Assembly (NCBI RefSeq): GCF_900167115.1
Contig: NZ_FUXZ01000009.1
Location: 104,365-168,364, forward strand
DNA length: 64,000 bases
From: Eubacterium uniforme
Lineage (GTDB): Bacteria; Bacillota; Clostridia; Lachnospirales; Lachnospiraceae
Reading direction: 5' to 3'
Shown: positions 26,685-36,292 of the stretch, one piece after another
How the letters are laid out: each line of letters starts with the position of its first letter
Position numbering within the stretch: position 1 is the stretch's first letter
Made by a program: the position numbers and the translations under genes
Notes under the pieces: model-generated
Databases searched by the model: none
What the model was told of the DNA's origin: nothing
The model's input: the letters and a program-made list of their open reading frames with translations, nothing else

Positions 26685-29429
26685 TTATATTTTTTTTACT
26701 TTAACTTTCTTTCCTTGACCTTTCTTTTTTATAACCTTTTTATACTTCTTAAACTTAGTACCTGGAACCTTAATCACGCACTTCTTTGCAACGTCCTTAA
26801 GTGCGTTTTTCCCAACTTTTTTAAGCACAGTTGTATTAACTGTAATGTTTTTAAGTTTCTTACAACCAGCAAATGCTTCCACACCAATATAAGTAATTCC
26901 TTCAGAAATAACTACACTCTTTAATTTCTTATTGTCCTTAAATGCACCATCACCTATTCTAGTGACTGCATAAGTAACACCCTTACTTGTTATTGTTGAA
27001 GGCACTATATACTTGGTATTGTTTGTGTTTAATGATTCCACAAACTCAACTGTTCCCATAGCATCATCCGTTCCAACTGATAATACTTTGTACTTAGCCT
27101 TCGAAGCCTTATCTGTAATAATATCCGAGACTTTTACAGTTGCTGGCTTAACTTCCTGTTTACCACTTCCTTCTTCTTTATACTTCTTGTTTTCAGCTAC
27201 TAATTTTGAATTCTCGGTCTGTAGCTGTGTAACTTGCGCATCTGATTTGGCTTTAGCTTCTTCTGCTGCCTTTTTTTGTTCTTGGAGATTACCATTAGCA
27301 GCATTTGCTGCTATAAGCATCTCATCTATCTGCGCCTTCTCTATCATTGCTTCTGCTTCAACAAGTTTAGCATAAGCTTCTTTCGTAACATATATCTTTA
27401 CCTCTGCGTCTAATGCATCATATGCTGCTCTAGCAGCTTCAACTGCTTCTTTATCAGTAATCTTTATTGCGTCCTTTGGTGGTAATGCATTGATAGCTGA
27501 ATTTACTACCTCTGCATCTGCTTTTTTCTGATTTATAACTGCTTCTTCATCAAGCAAATCACCAAGTGCTTCATTAACTGCTGTTAATTTTTCAACTACT
27601 GCGATTTCAACAATTGTCATTTGATCTTCTGTCATAGCATCAAAATATTCATTTGCAGCAAGTATATCTGCCTTATCATCAAGAGTTACATATTTTGCTT
27701 CTGGTAATTTATTTACCATATCCTCAAATGCATCAACAGCATCGATAATTTCTGCTGTCTCTTCATCATATGTTAACTCTCCATTTTCATAATTAAACCA
27801 TACTTCCTGATCTCTAAAATCTTCTCTTCTATTAACTTCTTTGCCTTCACCATCATATTCAATTTCAACAATATTATAAAATACTCTTAATCCAAAGCCT
27901 CTATCACAATCTTCTTTAATACTTACTTTAACGACATTATTATCATAATCTGTTTCAACACTAACAGTATTCATATCAATATTACTATTAGCTTCAACAC
28001 CAGTGATATTTATTTGTCTTTCAAACCATTCATCCATATAACCTGTAGTTATAACATAGAATGTATTTCTATCGTTATTAAATAAAGGCTGATTACCCAC
28101 ACAATATCTTTCTTCCGCTGATTTTTTAACATATGTTGAAACTTCTGGAATACCAACATCAATTTTTACTTGAGATTTAATTTTTCCATTATCATATCTT
28201 ATGATAAAAGTTCCACATGTATTAAAATGAAATTCAAATACATTTGCTGGGAAATATTCTACATCCTGCTGAGTAGCCTCATCCCATCTAGAAGCTACAG
28301 CTGGTGCAAATGAAACAACATCTCCATCAACAAGATTTCCATCTTCATCCATAATAGAAATGTTATCCATATCTTCTTCGCCTAAAAGATTAATAATTTC
28401 TTTATCCTGAAGTTCATCATAACTCTTAATACCTAAACATTTATGATTTATATCTTTTAATCCTGCACCCTGAGTTTTACCATAGTCTCTAATGAAATCT
28501 TCATAGTTTTCATACTGATTTTCTGTTCTTGCTTCTAATCCATTAGGTCCCCAATTAGCATCAGAAACAACCAATCCATCCTGCTCCCCATCAAAATGGA
28601 AATGATATTCCATGCGTCTCATATTATCCGGATTATTTGGATTATCATCAACATATTCTAAAACAACTACTATTGCGCTTCTATACTCTCCTACCAATGT
28701 TTCAGGAATAGTAATTTCAATAGGTTCACACTGCGTTTCAACTAAATCAATCTTCTCTTTTTTTAATTGTGGTCCAAATTGCACATATGCATCTATTAAA
28801 TCTTCGCGATTAATCTCTCTATCTGCAAATCCATTTTTAAACATTAAATATAGTTTTTCACCATTATTATAAAAATAATTTATATCAGAAATTGCTACAA
28901 GATTATCTTCACTTAATTCATTGGCCTTATATAATGCAACATCAGGTAATTCTACATGTATGGTAACATATTCATTCTCTTCATCACCAATTTTAATGAA
29001 GTAATCACCAACATGATCAAATCTAAATGTATAAAGACCACTTACATTATCTACTAATACATCATGTTGTGCCTGATCATCATAACGTATATAACCTTTA
29101 AACCATTCCACATCATCTGTTACATTATGGTTATTACCATCCATTATTTTTATCTGTGTATCACCTGCAAGAGGATTTACAAAACCTTCATTAAAGTTCG
29201 CAAGTGAAAAAACCTCATCTCTATGAACGTCAACCCAAAACTCCCTACTATACCACTCTTTATTCGACTCAAAACTAGCATATCCTTTGTCCGCCCACTG
29301 AGCTCCTGTTATTGCAAGCCCAGTATAATTATCATTATTATCAAATGCACTAACCTCACTAACCTTACACATATCAAAAACCAACACAAATGTAAGCATC
29401 GTAGCTAAAAATCTTTTGATTTTCTTCAT
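26685..29429 (-). CDS. Large secreted surface protein with BspA-like leucine-rich repeats
   Basis: The protein has 914 residues. A signal peptide (MKKIKRFLATML...VSAFDNN) is followed by a large beta-rich region (about 30-560) with two similar halves, each starting with a 'xxITGAQW / VSDANWG' pattern and a Y-x-x-H/V-G-DY-F-I/FIIRYDNG strand set. A helical, Ala/Glu-rich segment (about 565-720) resembles FIVAR-type repeats, followed by a coiled coil. A C-terminal LRR_5 (BspA-like) pair (GDGAFKDNKKLKSVVI, EAFAGCKKLKNITV) leads into a very Lys-rich tail. There is no LPxTG motif, so attachment may be by the basic tail. A role in adhesion is inferred. Confidence 0.8.
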   Translation of the reverse strand: MKKIKRFLATMLTFVLVFDMCKVSEVSAFDNNDNYTGLAITGAQWADKGYASFESNKEWYSREFWVDVHRDEVFSLANFNEGFVNPLAGDTQIKIMDGNNHNVTDDVEWFKGYIRYDDQAQHDVLVDNVSGLYTFRFDHVGDYFIKIGDEENEYVTIHVELPDVALYKANELSEDNLVAISDINYFYNNGEKLYLMFKNGFADREINREDLIDAYVQFGPQLKKEKIDLVETQCEPIEITIPETLVGEYRSAIVVVLEYVDDNPNNPDNMRRMEYHFHFDGEQDGLVVSDANWGPNGLEARTENQYENYEDFIRDYGKTQGAGLKDINHKCLGIKSYDELQDKEIINLLGEEDMDNISIMDEDGNLVDGDVVSFAPAVASRWDEATQQDVEYFPANVFEFHFNTCGTFIIRYDNGKIKSQVKIDVGIPEVSTYVKKSAEERYCVGNQPLFNNDRNTFYVITTGYMDEWFERQINITGVEANSNIDMNTVSVETDYDNNVVKVSIKEDCDRGFGLRVFYNIVEIEYDGEGKEVNRREDFRDQEVWFNYENGELTYDEETAEIIDAVDAFEDMVNKLPEAKYVTLDDKADILAANEYFDAMTEDQMTIVEIAVVEKLTAVNEALGDLLDEEAVINQKKADAEVVNSAINALPPKDAIKITDKEAVEAARAAYDALDAEVKIYVTKEAYAKLVEAEAMIEKAQIDEMLIAANAANGNLQEQKKAAEEAKAKSDAQVTQLQTENSKLVAENKKYKEEGSGKQEVKPATVKVSDIITDKASKAKYKVLSVGTDDAMGTVEFVESLNTNNTKYIVPSTITSKGVTYAVTRIGDGAFKDNKKLKSVVISEGITYIGVEAFAGCKKLKNITVNTTVLKKVGKNALKDVAKKCVIKVPGTKFKKYKKVIKKKGQGKKVKVKKI

Positions 29430-29648
29430 ACACTACACCTCCTCATCTAGCATAGATATATGTATCCCCCATATTTAACATATATCTATTCAAACAATAC
29501 CTCCACTGTTACAACATCTCTATTTAACTCCTTTTTTAACTATTTTATGTGCATTTATAATAAATATATCTTAAATTTAACATATTTTTTGTAAAAAGTC
29601 ACTATATTTTTCATTAATTTATTATTTGTCAATCTTAAAGGATTTCGT

Positions 29649-29678
29649 AAAAAAACTCAGGTTACCCTGAGTTTTTTT
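29649..29678 (-). terminator. Terminator of the metal transport operon
   Basis: A perfect 13-bp stem, AAAAAAACTCAGG and complement, with loop TTAC (GTAA on the transcript) and T-tracts on both sides lies 7 bp past the ZIP gene stop. The gap 29430-29648 upstream of it is AT-rich and should hold the surface-protein promoter. Confidence 0.92.
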
Positions 29679-29684
29679 ACTTCT

Positions 29685-30467
29685 CTATCCTAATGCAACA
29701 TCTAATGCCATCATAACTGTAAAGCCAAATGCAAACATTATAACACCAATGTTAGAATGTTCACCTTCAGACATTTCAGGAATCAATTCTTCCACTACTA
29801 CATACATCATAGCTCCCGCAGCAAAACTTAATAAATATGGCATGGTTGGTACTAGTACGCCAGCAGCAATAATAGTTACAAAACCTGCAATTGGCTCAAC
29901 TGCACCAGATAGTGTTCCCCACATAAAAGCTTTAAATTTTGATTCACCTTCAGAATGAAGTGGCATTGAAATAATAGCTCCTTCAGGGAAATTCTGAATT
30001 GCAATACCAAGAGATAAGGCAAAAGCACCACCAAGGGTAATATTACTATTCTTAGACAGTAGTCCAGCAAAAACAACACCTACAGCCATTCCTTCAGGTA
30101 TATTATGAATAGTAACAGCAAGAACCATCATCGTCGTACGTTTAAGTCTACTATGAATACCTTCCTGTTTTTCAGCATTCATGTGCAAATGCGGAACTAA
30201 ACTATCAAGTAAAAGTAAAAATATAATTCCACTCCAAAATCCAGCAAATGCAGGTAGAAATGCGAGTCTATTCATAGATTCAACCATATCCATGGCTGGA
30301 ATTAACAGTGACCATATGGATGCTGCAATCATAACTCCACTTGCAAATCCAATTAAAGCCCTTTGAACATTTCTTTTAAAATCATTCTTCATAAGATATA
30401 CCATCGCCGAACCTAAACTTGTTCCAGCAAATGGAATTAGTAATCCAACAAGTAAGTTATAATTCAT
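29685..30467 (-). CDS. ZIP-family divalent metal transporter
   Basis: The protein has 260 residues and eight hydrophobic helices. Helix IV carries the ZIP signature HNIPEGMAVG, and helix V has the related NFPEGAIIS; both provide the binuclear metal site. The cytoplasmic His-rich loop is short (LVPHLHMNAEKQ). The family moves Zn, Fe or Mn into the cytoplasm. It is the last gene of an operon with DUF6110 and a P1B-ATPase, all under a GTTAG-N6-CTAAC operator. Confidence 0.9.
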   Translation of the reverse strand: MNYNLLVGLLIPFAGTSLGSAMVYLMKNDFKRNVQRALIGFASGVMIAASIWSLLIPAMDMVESMNRLAFLPAFAGFWSGIIFLLLLDSLVPHLHMNAEKQEGIHSRLKRTTMMVLAVTIHNIPEGMAVGVVFAGLLSKNSNITLGGAFALSLGIAIQNFPEGAIISMPLHSEGESKFKAFMWGTLSGAVEPIAGFVTIIAAGVLVPTMPYLLSFAAGAMMYVVVEELIPEMSEGEHSNIGVIMFAFGFTVMMALDVALG

Positions 30468-30505
30468 AAATTAGCATCCCCTATTTTAAAGTTATTTTTT
30501 GATTT

Positions 30506-32587
30506 TTATTTAATATCATAATCCGTCATGCTATTTAACCCAATAGATATTGTTGATGCATTATGTACCAAAGCAGATGTTGTAGGAGCAATTACTCCCG
30601 TTACTCCAAGAGCAATCAAGCCACCATTAATTCCAATTATTTTTATATAATTAGAATCAATTCTATCCTGCATCTTCTTGCTTATTTTCTTTAAAGTTAT
30701 TAATTCGTAGAGACTATCAGACATTATTGTAATGTCAGCTATTTCTCTTGCTATAGCAGAACCGTCACTAATTGCAATTCCAACATTTGCTGCGGATAAA
30801 GCAGGCGAATCATTTATGCCATCTCCAACCATTGCAACTTTATTTCCAAGTTCTCTTTCCTTAGTAACAAATGCTGCTTTTTCTTCTGGTAATACTTCAG
30901 CATAAAACTCGTCAACACCTATTGATTTAGCAACCACTTCTGCTGTTCTTCTACTGTCTCCAGTCATCATTACAACTTTATTAAAGCCTACTTTTCTTAG
31001 CTCACTAATTACCTCTTTAGCTTCGCTTCTAATAGGATCTTCAATACAAATAATTGCAATTAAAACATTATCTATTGCCATATAAAGATGTGAATATTCC
31101 ATAGGTCTTAAATCATATTTTTCTCTATATTTTTCATCAACCTTACACTTCTCATCTTCAACAACAAAATGATGACTTCCAATAACCACCCTTTTACCAT
31201 CAATGGAAGATACTATTCCATGTGCTACAATATATTCAACCTTACTGTGCATTTCTTCGTGAATAAGATTTTTCTCCTTTGCAGCTACAACAACTGCATT
31301 TGCTATGGAGTGTGGAAAGTGTTCCTCTAGGCAAGCTGCAATTGTAAGTAGTTCATCTTCCGTATATTCATCCGTGTATGCTATTACCTTCTTAACTTTA
31401 GGACATGCCTTAGTTAGTGTTCCCGTTTTATCAAATACTATTGTAGTTGCTTCATTTATCTCCTCAATAAACTTTCCACCTTTTATTGCAATATTGCACT
31501 CTCTAGCTTGTTTTATTGTTGTTAAAACTGTAATTGGCATTGCGAGTTTAAGAGCACAAGAAAAATCAACCATAAGCACAGACATGGTTTTAGTTATATT
31601 TCTAGTTAATAGATAAGTAATTCCAGTACCTAATAAAGTATAAGGAACAAGTCTATCAGCTAAATGCTCAGCCCTACTTGATGCTTTAGACTTTATTTTC
31701 TCAGTTTCTTCAATCATCGAGATTACTTTTTCATAGTGAGTAGCACCACAATTCTTTGTAACACGAATTACAATATCACCTTCTTCTAACACCGTTCCAG
31801 CATAAACAGATGAACCTAACCCCTTTCTAACTGGTTCGCTTTCTCCTGTTAAGGAAGCTTGATTCACCACACCTTCACCTTCTAAAACCTCACCATCTAA
31901 AGGAATGAAATGGCCCATATGAACTCTAATCTTATCGCCAATATTAACATCATTAATTGAAACCAGTACATCTGTTTTTTCAGTAACAAGCCATACTTCA
32001 TTTACATTTATAGACATAGTCTTTGCCAAATCACTAACCGATTTCTTATGTGTCCATTCTTCTAAAAGTTCACCAATACCTAATAAGAACATAACTTGCG
32101 ACGCGGTTTTAAAATCTCGTCTAAATAAGGATATTGTTATTGCAATAGCATCTAAAAGAGGTACTTCAACTCTGTTATTTAATACACATTTTATCCCTTT
32201 TAAAACATAAGGGACTGCTTTAAAACAAGAATAAACATATCTAATTACCGATGGCACAAATATCTTACCTAAATACCTTCTTGTTATTTTAACAATTAGT
32301 TTTTCCTTATAGTTTACGCTCAGCTCCCTACTAGAATTTTCAACAATATCCTTAGGAATTTCAACATCTTTTATTGATATTGAAGCAACTCTTTTATAAA
32401 CATCCTCAGCTCTACCATCATAATAAAAGGTAATGTCGCCAGTTGCTTCATATATTTTAACTTTAGTGATGTTTTTTATCTTAAGCAGCACATATTCATA
32501 AATATCAGCTTCTTTAAAAGTAAAGCCATTATCTAAAACATGAATTCTGCTTCTTCCACAAATTTCATGTTTAACCTTAAATTTCAT
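30506..32587 (-). CDS. Heavy-metal P1B-type ATPase with atypical membrane motif
   Basis: The protein has 693 residues. The N-terminal domain (about 1-75) has the HMA-like fold pattern without the CxxC metal-binding motif. TGES lies at 247-250 (actuator), the phosphorylation site DKTGTLT at 386-392 and the hinge GDGINDSPAL near 592-601. The transmembrane metal motif is DFSCALKL (341-348), where the proline of classical CPC/SPC motifs is replaced by Ser. P1B pumps normally export metal; the specificity here is not assignable. It is preceded by DUF6110 and followed by ZIP. Confidence 0.9.
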   Translation of the reverse strand: MKFKVKHEICGRSRIHVLDNGFTFKEADIYEYVLLKIKNITKVKIYEATGDITFYYDGRAEDVYKRVASISIKDVEIPKDIVENSSRELSVNYKEKLIVKITRRYLGKIFVPSVIRYVYSCFKAVPYVLKGIKCVLNNRVEVPLLDAIAITISLFRRDFKTASQVMFLLGIGELLEEWTHKKSVSDLAKTMSINVNEVWLVTEKTDVLVSINDVNIGDKIRVHMGHFIPLDGEVLEGEGVVNQASLTGESEPVRKGLGSSVYAGTVLEEGDIVIRVTKNCGATHYEKVISMIEETEKIKSKASSRAEHLADRLVPYTLLGTGITYLLTRNITKTMSVLMVDFSCALKLAMPITVLTTIKQARECNIAIKGGKFIEEINEATTIVFDKTGTLTKACPKVKKVIAYTDEYTEDELLTIAACLEEHFPHSIANAVVVAAKEKNLIHEEMHSKVEYIVAHGIVSSIDGKRVVIGSHHFVVEDEKCKVDEKYREKYDLRPMEYSHLYMAIDNVLIAIICIEDPIRSEAKEVISELRKVGFNKVVMMTGDSRRTAEVVAKSIGVDEFYAEVLPEEKAAFVTKERELGNKVAMVGDGINDSPALSAANVGIAISDGSAIAREIADITIMSDSLYELITLKKISKKMQDRIDSNYIKIIGINGGLIALGVTGVIAPTTSALVHNASTISIGLNSMTDYDIK

Positions 32588-32612
32588 TTATTATTCTCAT
32601 CCTTATTTAGAA

Positions 32613-32897
32613 TTAATTAACTGTATTATTAATCTCTTCTGACTCACTAAGATTATCAAAAACCTTTTCATCAGAACTTTCTCTATCTTTATTAATCTGT
32701 TTTGCCTCTGCTAAAATATCCTCTGCATTTTCCTGAATATTTGTTGCAGTTTTAACTGTAAAATCTTTCACTCTTAATGCGGCCGCTGTACAATGACTAT
32801 ACACTTTCTTTGCATCCTTACTTGTTAAAAGTTTAAATCCGGCCGAACCAAATGCTGTTCCTGCAGCAAATACTGCAATTTTCTTAATACTAAACAT
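32613..32897 (-). CDS. DUF6110-like small membrane protein
   Basis: The protein has 94 residues. An N-terminal hydrophobic segment (KKIAVFAAGTAFGSAGFKLL) is followed by an amphipathic helical region (SKDAKKVYSHCTAAALRVKD) and an acidic tail. The composition and position just before a P1B-ATPase fit the DUF6110 family, which often precedes metal pumps; its mechanism is unknown. The ribosome site is AGGAGG. It is the first gene of the operon. Confidence 0.75.
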   Translation of the reverse strand: MFSIKKIAVFAAGTAFGSAGFKLLTSKDAKKVYSHCTAAALRVKDFTVKTATNIQENAEDILAEAKQINKDRESSDEKVFDNLSESEEINNTVN

Positions 32898-32926
32898 ATC
32901 ATTTCCTCCTAATCATATATCTTTCC

Positions 32927-32981
32927 GTTAGCATATGCTAACTACTATCTATTATTATACTACTATTACAACAAATGTCAA
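32927..32981 (-). promoter_or_regulatory. Promoter and operator of the DUF6110/P-ATPase/ZIP operon
   Basis: On the minus strand, -35 TTGACA (32976-32981) and -10 TATAAT (32954-32959) are separated by 16 bp. The palindrome GTTAG-CATATG-CTAAC (32927-32942) starts 11 bp below the -10, covering the expected transcription start, a position suited to repression. It is the same 16-bp element as at feo and eno. Confidence 0.85.
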
Positions 32982-33055
32982 AGCATCCCAATGTAATAAG
33001 AAATTCTTTCACTATAATATCAAAATTTATTTAATATCAAAATTTACACATAAAA

Positions 33056-33085
33056 AATGACCTCATCCTTATGGATAAGGTCATT
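33056..33085 (-). terminator. Terminator after ftsZ
   Basis: A 13-bp stem with one G-U and a 4-base loop (AATGACCTTATCC with GGATGAGGTCATT on the transcript) is followed by TTTTTA. It ends the dcw operon. Confidence 0.9.
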
Positions 33086-33098
33086 ATATATCATATTC

Positions 33099-34295
33099 TT
33101 ATTTCTTCTTTAAGAAATCTGGAATTTTAATCTGTGTTTCTTCAATAGAAGGTTTAATTGGAGCCTGCTGATGTGGCTGTGGCATCCTTGTTGTAGGCTG
33201 TGAATATGATGGTCTTGATGAATGATGCTGTGGCTGTGGCTGTTTAGCTGCTCTCTGTGGAATAGGCTGCTGTGAGAATCCAGCCGGCTTCTTAGCTGTT
33301 GTAAAGCTCTGGAAACCTGTCTGAACCTGCTGTGGAGCTGCCTGCTCTCTATCAAGTCCTGTAGCCATAACTGTAATTGTACATTCATCTGGATATGTAT
33401 CATCATATCTAGCACCGAAGATAATGTTAGCATCGTCGCCAGCAAGTTCCTGAACAAAGCTAGCTGCTTCATTAGCTTCCATAAGAGAAATATCACCTGA
33501 GATATTGATAATAACATGTGATGCACCTTCAATAGTTGTTTCAAGTAATGGACTTGAAATAGCCATCTGAACAGCTTCACTAGCCTTTTCATCACCTGTA
33601 GCATGACCAATACCGATATGAGCGATACCCTTATCTGTCATTACTGTCTTAACATCTGCAAAGTCGAGGTTGATAAGAGCTGTGTCGTTAATAAGATCTG
33701 TAATACCCTGTACAGACTGCTGTAAAACTTCATCAGCTTTCTTAAGTGCCTCAGGCATTGTTGTTCTTCTATCTACAATTTCTAATAATTTGTCGTTAGG
33801 GATAACAATAAGTGTATCAACAGCATCTTTTAATCTATCAATACCCTTAAGCGCATTCTCCATACGCTTTTTATTTTCAAATCTAAATGGCTTAGTTACA
33901 ACACCAACTGTAAGGATTCCCATTTCTTTAGAAATCTTTGCAACTACAGGAGCAGCACCTGTACCAGTTCCGCCACCCATACCGCATGTAACAAATACCA
34001 TGTCAGCTCCTTCAAGGAGTGATGCAATATCTTCAACACTTTCTTCAGCTGCGCCTTCGCCAACTTCTGGCTTAGCACCTGCACCTAATCCCTTAGTAAG
34101 TTTTTCACCAATCTGAAGAGTTGTTGGTGCTTTACATCTATTAAGTGCCTGAATATCTGTATTAATACCTATAAATTCAACGCCTGCTATATTCTCGTCA
34201 ATCATTCTATTTACTGCATTGTTACCAGCACCACCTACGCCGACAACAATAATCTTAGCTGCAATATCAGCTTCATTTGTTTTTATTTCGAGCAT
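33099..34295 (-). CDS. ftsZ: Cell division protein FtsZ
   Basis: The tubulin-like GTPase that forms the division ring has 398 residues. The N-terminal GTP-binding domain has the tubulin signature GGGTGTG (about 105-112) and NTD near residue 45; the T7 loop NLDFADV follows. A Gln/Pro/His/Ser-rich linker (about 320-380) leads to the conserved C-terminal peptide [10 protein letters not shown], which binds FtsA/SepF-type partners. No ftsA is encoded in the cluster. The start has AGGAGG. Confidence 0.97.
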   Translation of the reverse strand: MLEIKTNEADIAAKIIVVGVGGAGNNAVNRMIDENIAGVEFIGINTDIQALNRCKAPTTLQIGEKLTKGLGAGAKPEVGEGAAEESVEDIASLLEGADMVFVTCGMGGGTGTGAAPVVAKISKEMGILTVGVVTKPFRFENKKRMENALKGIDRLKDAVDTLIVIPNDKLLEIVDRRTTMPEALKKADEVLQQSVQGITDLINDTALINLDFADVKTVMTDKGIAHIGIGHATGDEKASEAVQMAISSPLLETTIEGASHVIINISGDISLMEANEAASFVQELAGDDANIIFGARYDDTYPDECTITVMATGLDREQAAPQQVQTGFQSFTTAKKPAGFSQQPIPQRAAKQPQPQHHSSRPSYSQPTTRMPQPHQQAPIKPSIEETQIKIPDFLKKK

Positions 34296-34371
34296 AATGT
34301 CCTCCTAAAAAATCATATATAGTTATATTGTATAATTTTTTTCAAAAAATATCAACATAAAGTTTTTATCC

Positions 34372-35082
34372 CTACTTGACCTTCATTGCATACCCTTGGC
34401 CGTCTCTGTCAACCTCCTTCATATCAAGAGTCCCTGACTTTCCCTCTAATTTATCAGACATATCTGACAAATCAGATAACTTCTGATTAATATCGTCAGA
34501 GCTACCAAGCAAAACCTTGACATTTCCGATATAAAGTGTACTTTCAAACTCCTCAGATATATAAATCTTATCAACAGAAAGCTTATACTTTCGTATGTTC
34601 TGAGTAAGATCCAATATCATGTTAAATACATCCTCATTATTAACAGGGAGCTTCTCATTCAATACAAAGTTGTCAAAGTTAAGACCTGTAATAAGTGGAA
34701 CATCCTCAATAAGTTCTGATGAACTTTCAACGATTATTCCATCTTTGTCAAAGTATATATAAGAACCCATGTATTGCATGTACCCCACGATATCCTTCTC
34801 ATAAATCGTTATTTTTACCTTAGTACTACTTATCATATCAATATCATAAGTTGCAACAAATGGTATACTTTTCTTCTTTTCAAATTTAGACTTAATCCAA
34901 AAAACTAACGTATTAACATCATAAGACTTATCAAAAATATAATCTTTAATCTCGTCTGCAGTTGCTCTTTTATTTCCCTCAACTTCTATTTCCTTGATAA
35001 CACAATACTTTTTAATGCAGAAGAAAGCCAAAAGAATAACTACTAGCAACGATAATAAAGCCCATTTTCTTCTTCTACCCAA
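34372..35082 (-). CDS. ftsQ: FtsQ/DivIB-type division protein
   Basis: The protein has 236 residues with a short basic N-terminus, one transmembrane helix (about 8-24), then a POTRA domain starting VIKEIEVEGNKRATADEI, and a beta domain (FDKDGIIVE, VPLITG). It joins the FtsLB complex at the septum. The start codon is TTG, seven bases after AGGAG, and no better start exists nearby. It lies 10 bp below ftsW. Confidence 0.88.
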   Translation of the reverse strand: MGRRRKWALLSLLVVILLAFFCIKKYCVIKEIEVEGNKRATADEIKDYIFDKSYDVNTLVFWIKSKFEKKKSIPFVATYDIDMISSTKVKITIYEKDIVGYMQYMGSYIYFDKDGIIVESSSELIEDVPLITGLNFDNFVLNEKLPVNNEDVFNMILDLTQNIRKYKLSVDKIYISEEFESTLYIGNVKVLLGSSDDINQKLSDLSDMSDKLEGKSGTLDMKEVDRDGQGYAMKVK

Positions 35083-35092
35083 ATTAATTCTC

Positions 35093-36241
35093 CTATCTCT
35101 TAAATACTCTTATTTTTCTTGATACAGATAAAACCATACCCATTTCAATCATAAGAAATACAACTGATGTACCACCATAACTTAAGAATGGTAATGTAAC
35201 ACCTGTATTTGGTATTGTATTAGTAGCAACGGCAATATTAAGAATAACCTGAATTGCTATATGCGCCATAACTCCAATAACAAGAAGTGAGCCAAATAAA
35301 TCATCTGCATTTCTTGCGATAATGTAGAATCTATGCAACATAAATATAAACAATACTATAACTGCAGCTCCACCAAAAAGACCTAATTCTTCACATATAA
35401 TCGTGAAAACCATGTCGTTCTGAGGTTCTGGTACAAATCCCTGCTTCTGAACGCTATGACCTAATCCTTTACCAAAAAATCCACCTGATCCAATGGCATA
35501 TAACCCCTGGAGAATCTGATATCCACCAGATTGTGAATATTTTTCCGGATTATGCCAAGCCTGAAATCTATCACTTCTAAAACTTGTACCTGATGATAAA
35601 ACAACAACAAGTATAGCACCAGCAACTATAATTACACCAATAGTAAGAAATGTTGGTTTACTTGGTGCTGCAACCATAATCATTATGAAACTTATACCTG
35701 CAATAATAATAGCAGCACTTAAGTTATTAGAAATTTGTTTAACATAAAAACAAATCGCACCTATAATACCTAACAAAACTGCATATGAACCTAAATCATT
35801 AAGGGCTCTTGCACTTCTTGATAAAATCGTTGCAAGCGAAATTATAATTGCTATTTTTACAATTTCCGATGGCTGAATACTAATAGGACCAACCTTAATC
35901 CATCTTCTAGCACCGTTTACATCTAAACCAATTGATGTTCTTACCATTGCCATAACAATTAAAGAAACAAATAATATAAATCCATACCAATTTTTTAATA
36001 TTCGATAATCAATAAATATGGTCACAGCCATACATAAAAATCCTAATCCAAAAGCAACAAGCTGCTTTTTAAAATAAAAACCAGGATCACCATACTTGCG
36101 CATAGCATTGTATGAGCTTGTACTATACACCATTAACAATCCAAATCCCACAAGAAACACGATGGCTATAAACAGACTAATGTCAAAATAACTGCCCTGT
36201 CTTATACGACTGACATCATTATTATAATCATCTCTTGACAT
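35093..36241 (-). CDS. ftsW: SEDS-family peptidoglycan polymerase FtsW
   Basis: The protein has 382 residues and about ten transmembrane helices. SEDS signatures are visible: GLLMVYSTSS near the N-terminus, NGARRWI and PSEIVKIA, GFVPEPQNDMVFTIICEELG (the conserved lipid II-binding loop region), and FLSYGGTS at the C-terminus. It polymerises glycan strands at the septum with its partner transpeptidase at 38756-40789. It follows murD. Confidence 0.93.
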   Translation of the reverse strand: MSRDDYNNDVSRIRQGSYFDISLFIAIVFLVGFGLLMVYSTSSYNAMRKYGDPGFYFKKQLVAFGLGFLCMAVTIFIDYRILKNWYGFILFVSLIVMAMVRTSIGLDVNGARRWIKVGPISIQPSEIVKIAIIISLATILSRSARALNDLGSYAVLLGIIGAICFYVKQISNNLSAAIIIAGISFIMIMVAAPSKPTFLTIGVIIVAGAILVVVLSSGTSFRSDRFQAWHNPEKYSQSGGYQILQGLYAIGSGGFFGKGLGHSVQKQGFVPEPQNDMVFTIICEELGLFGGAAVIVLFIFMLHRFYIIARNADDLFGSLLVIGVMAHIAIQVILNIAVATNTIPNTGVTLPFLSYGGTSVVFLMIEMGMVLSVSRKIRVFKR

Positions 36242-36292
36242 GTTATCCTCCTTCCATCGCTTTTCTCATAGACTTCTGCATATTATTTAAAG

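Noticed and set aside
33670..34116. 148-codon plus-strand frame inside ftsZ
   Set aside because: It lies wholly inside the conserved FtsZ coding region and has no ribosome site.
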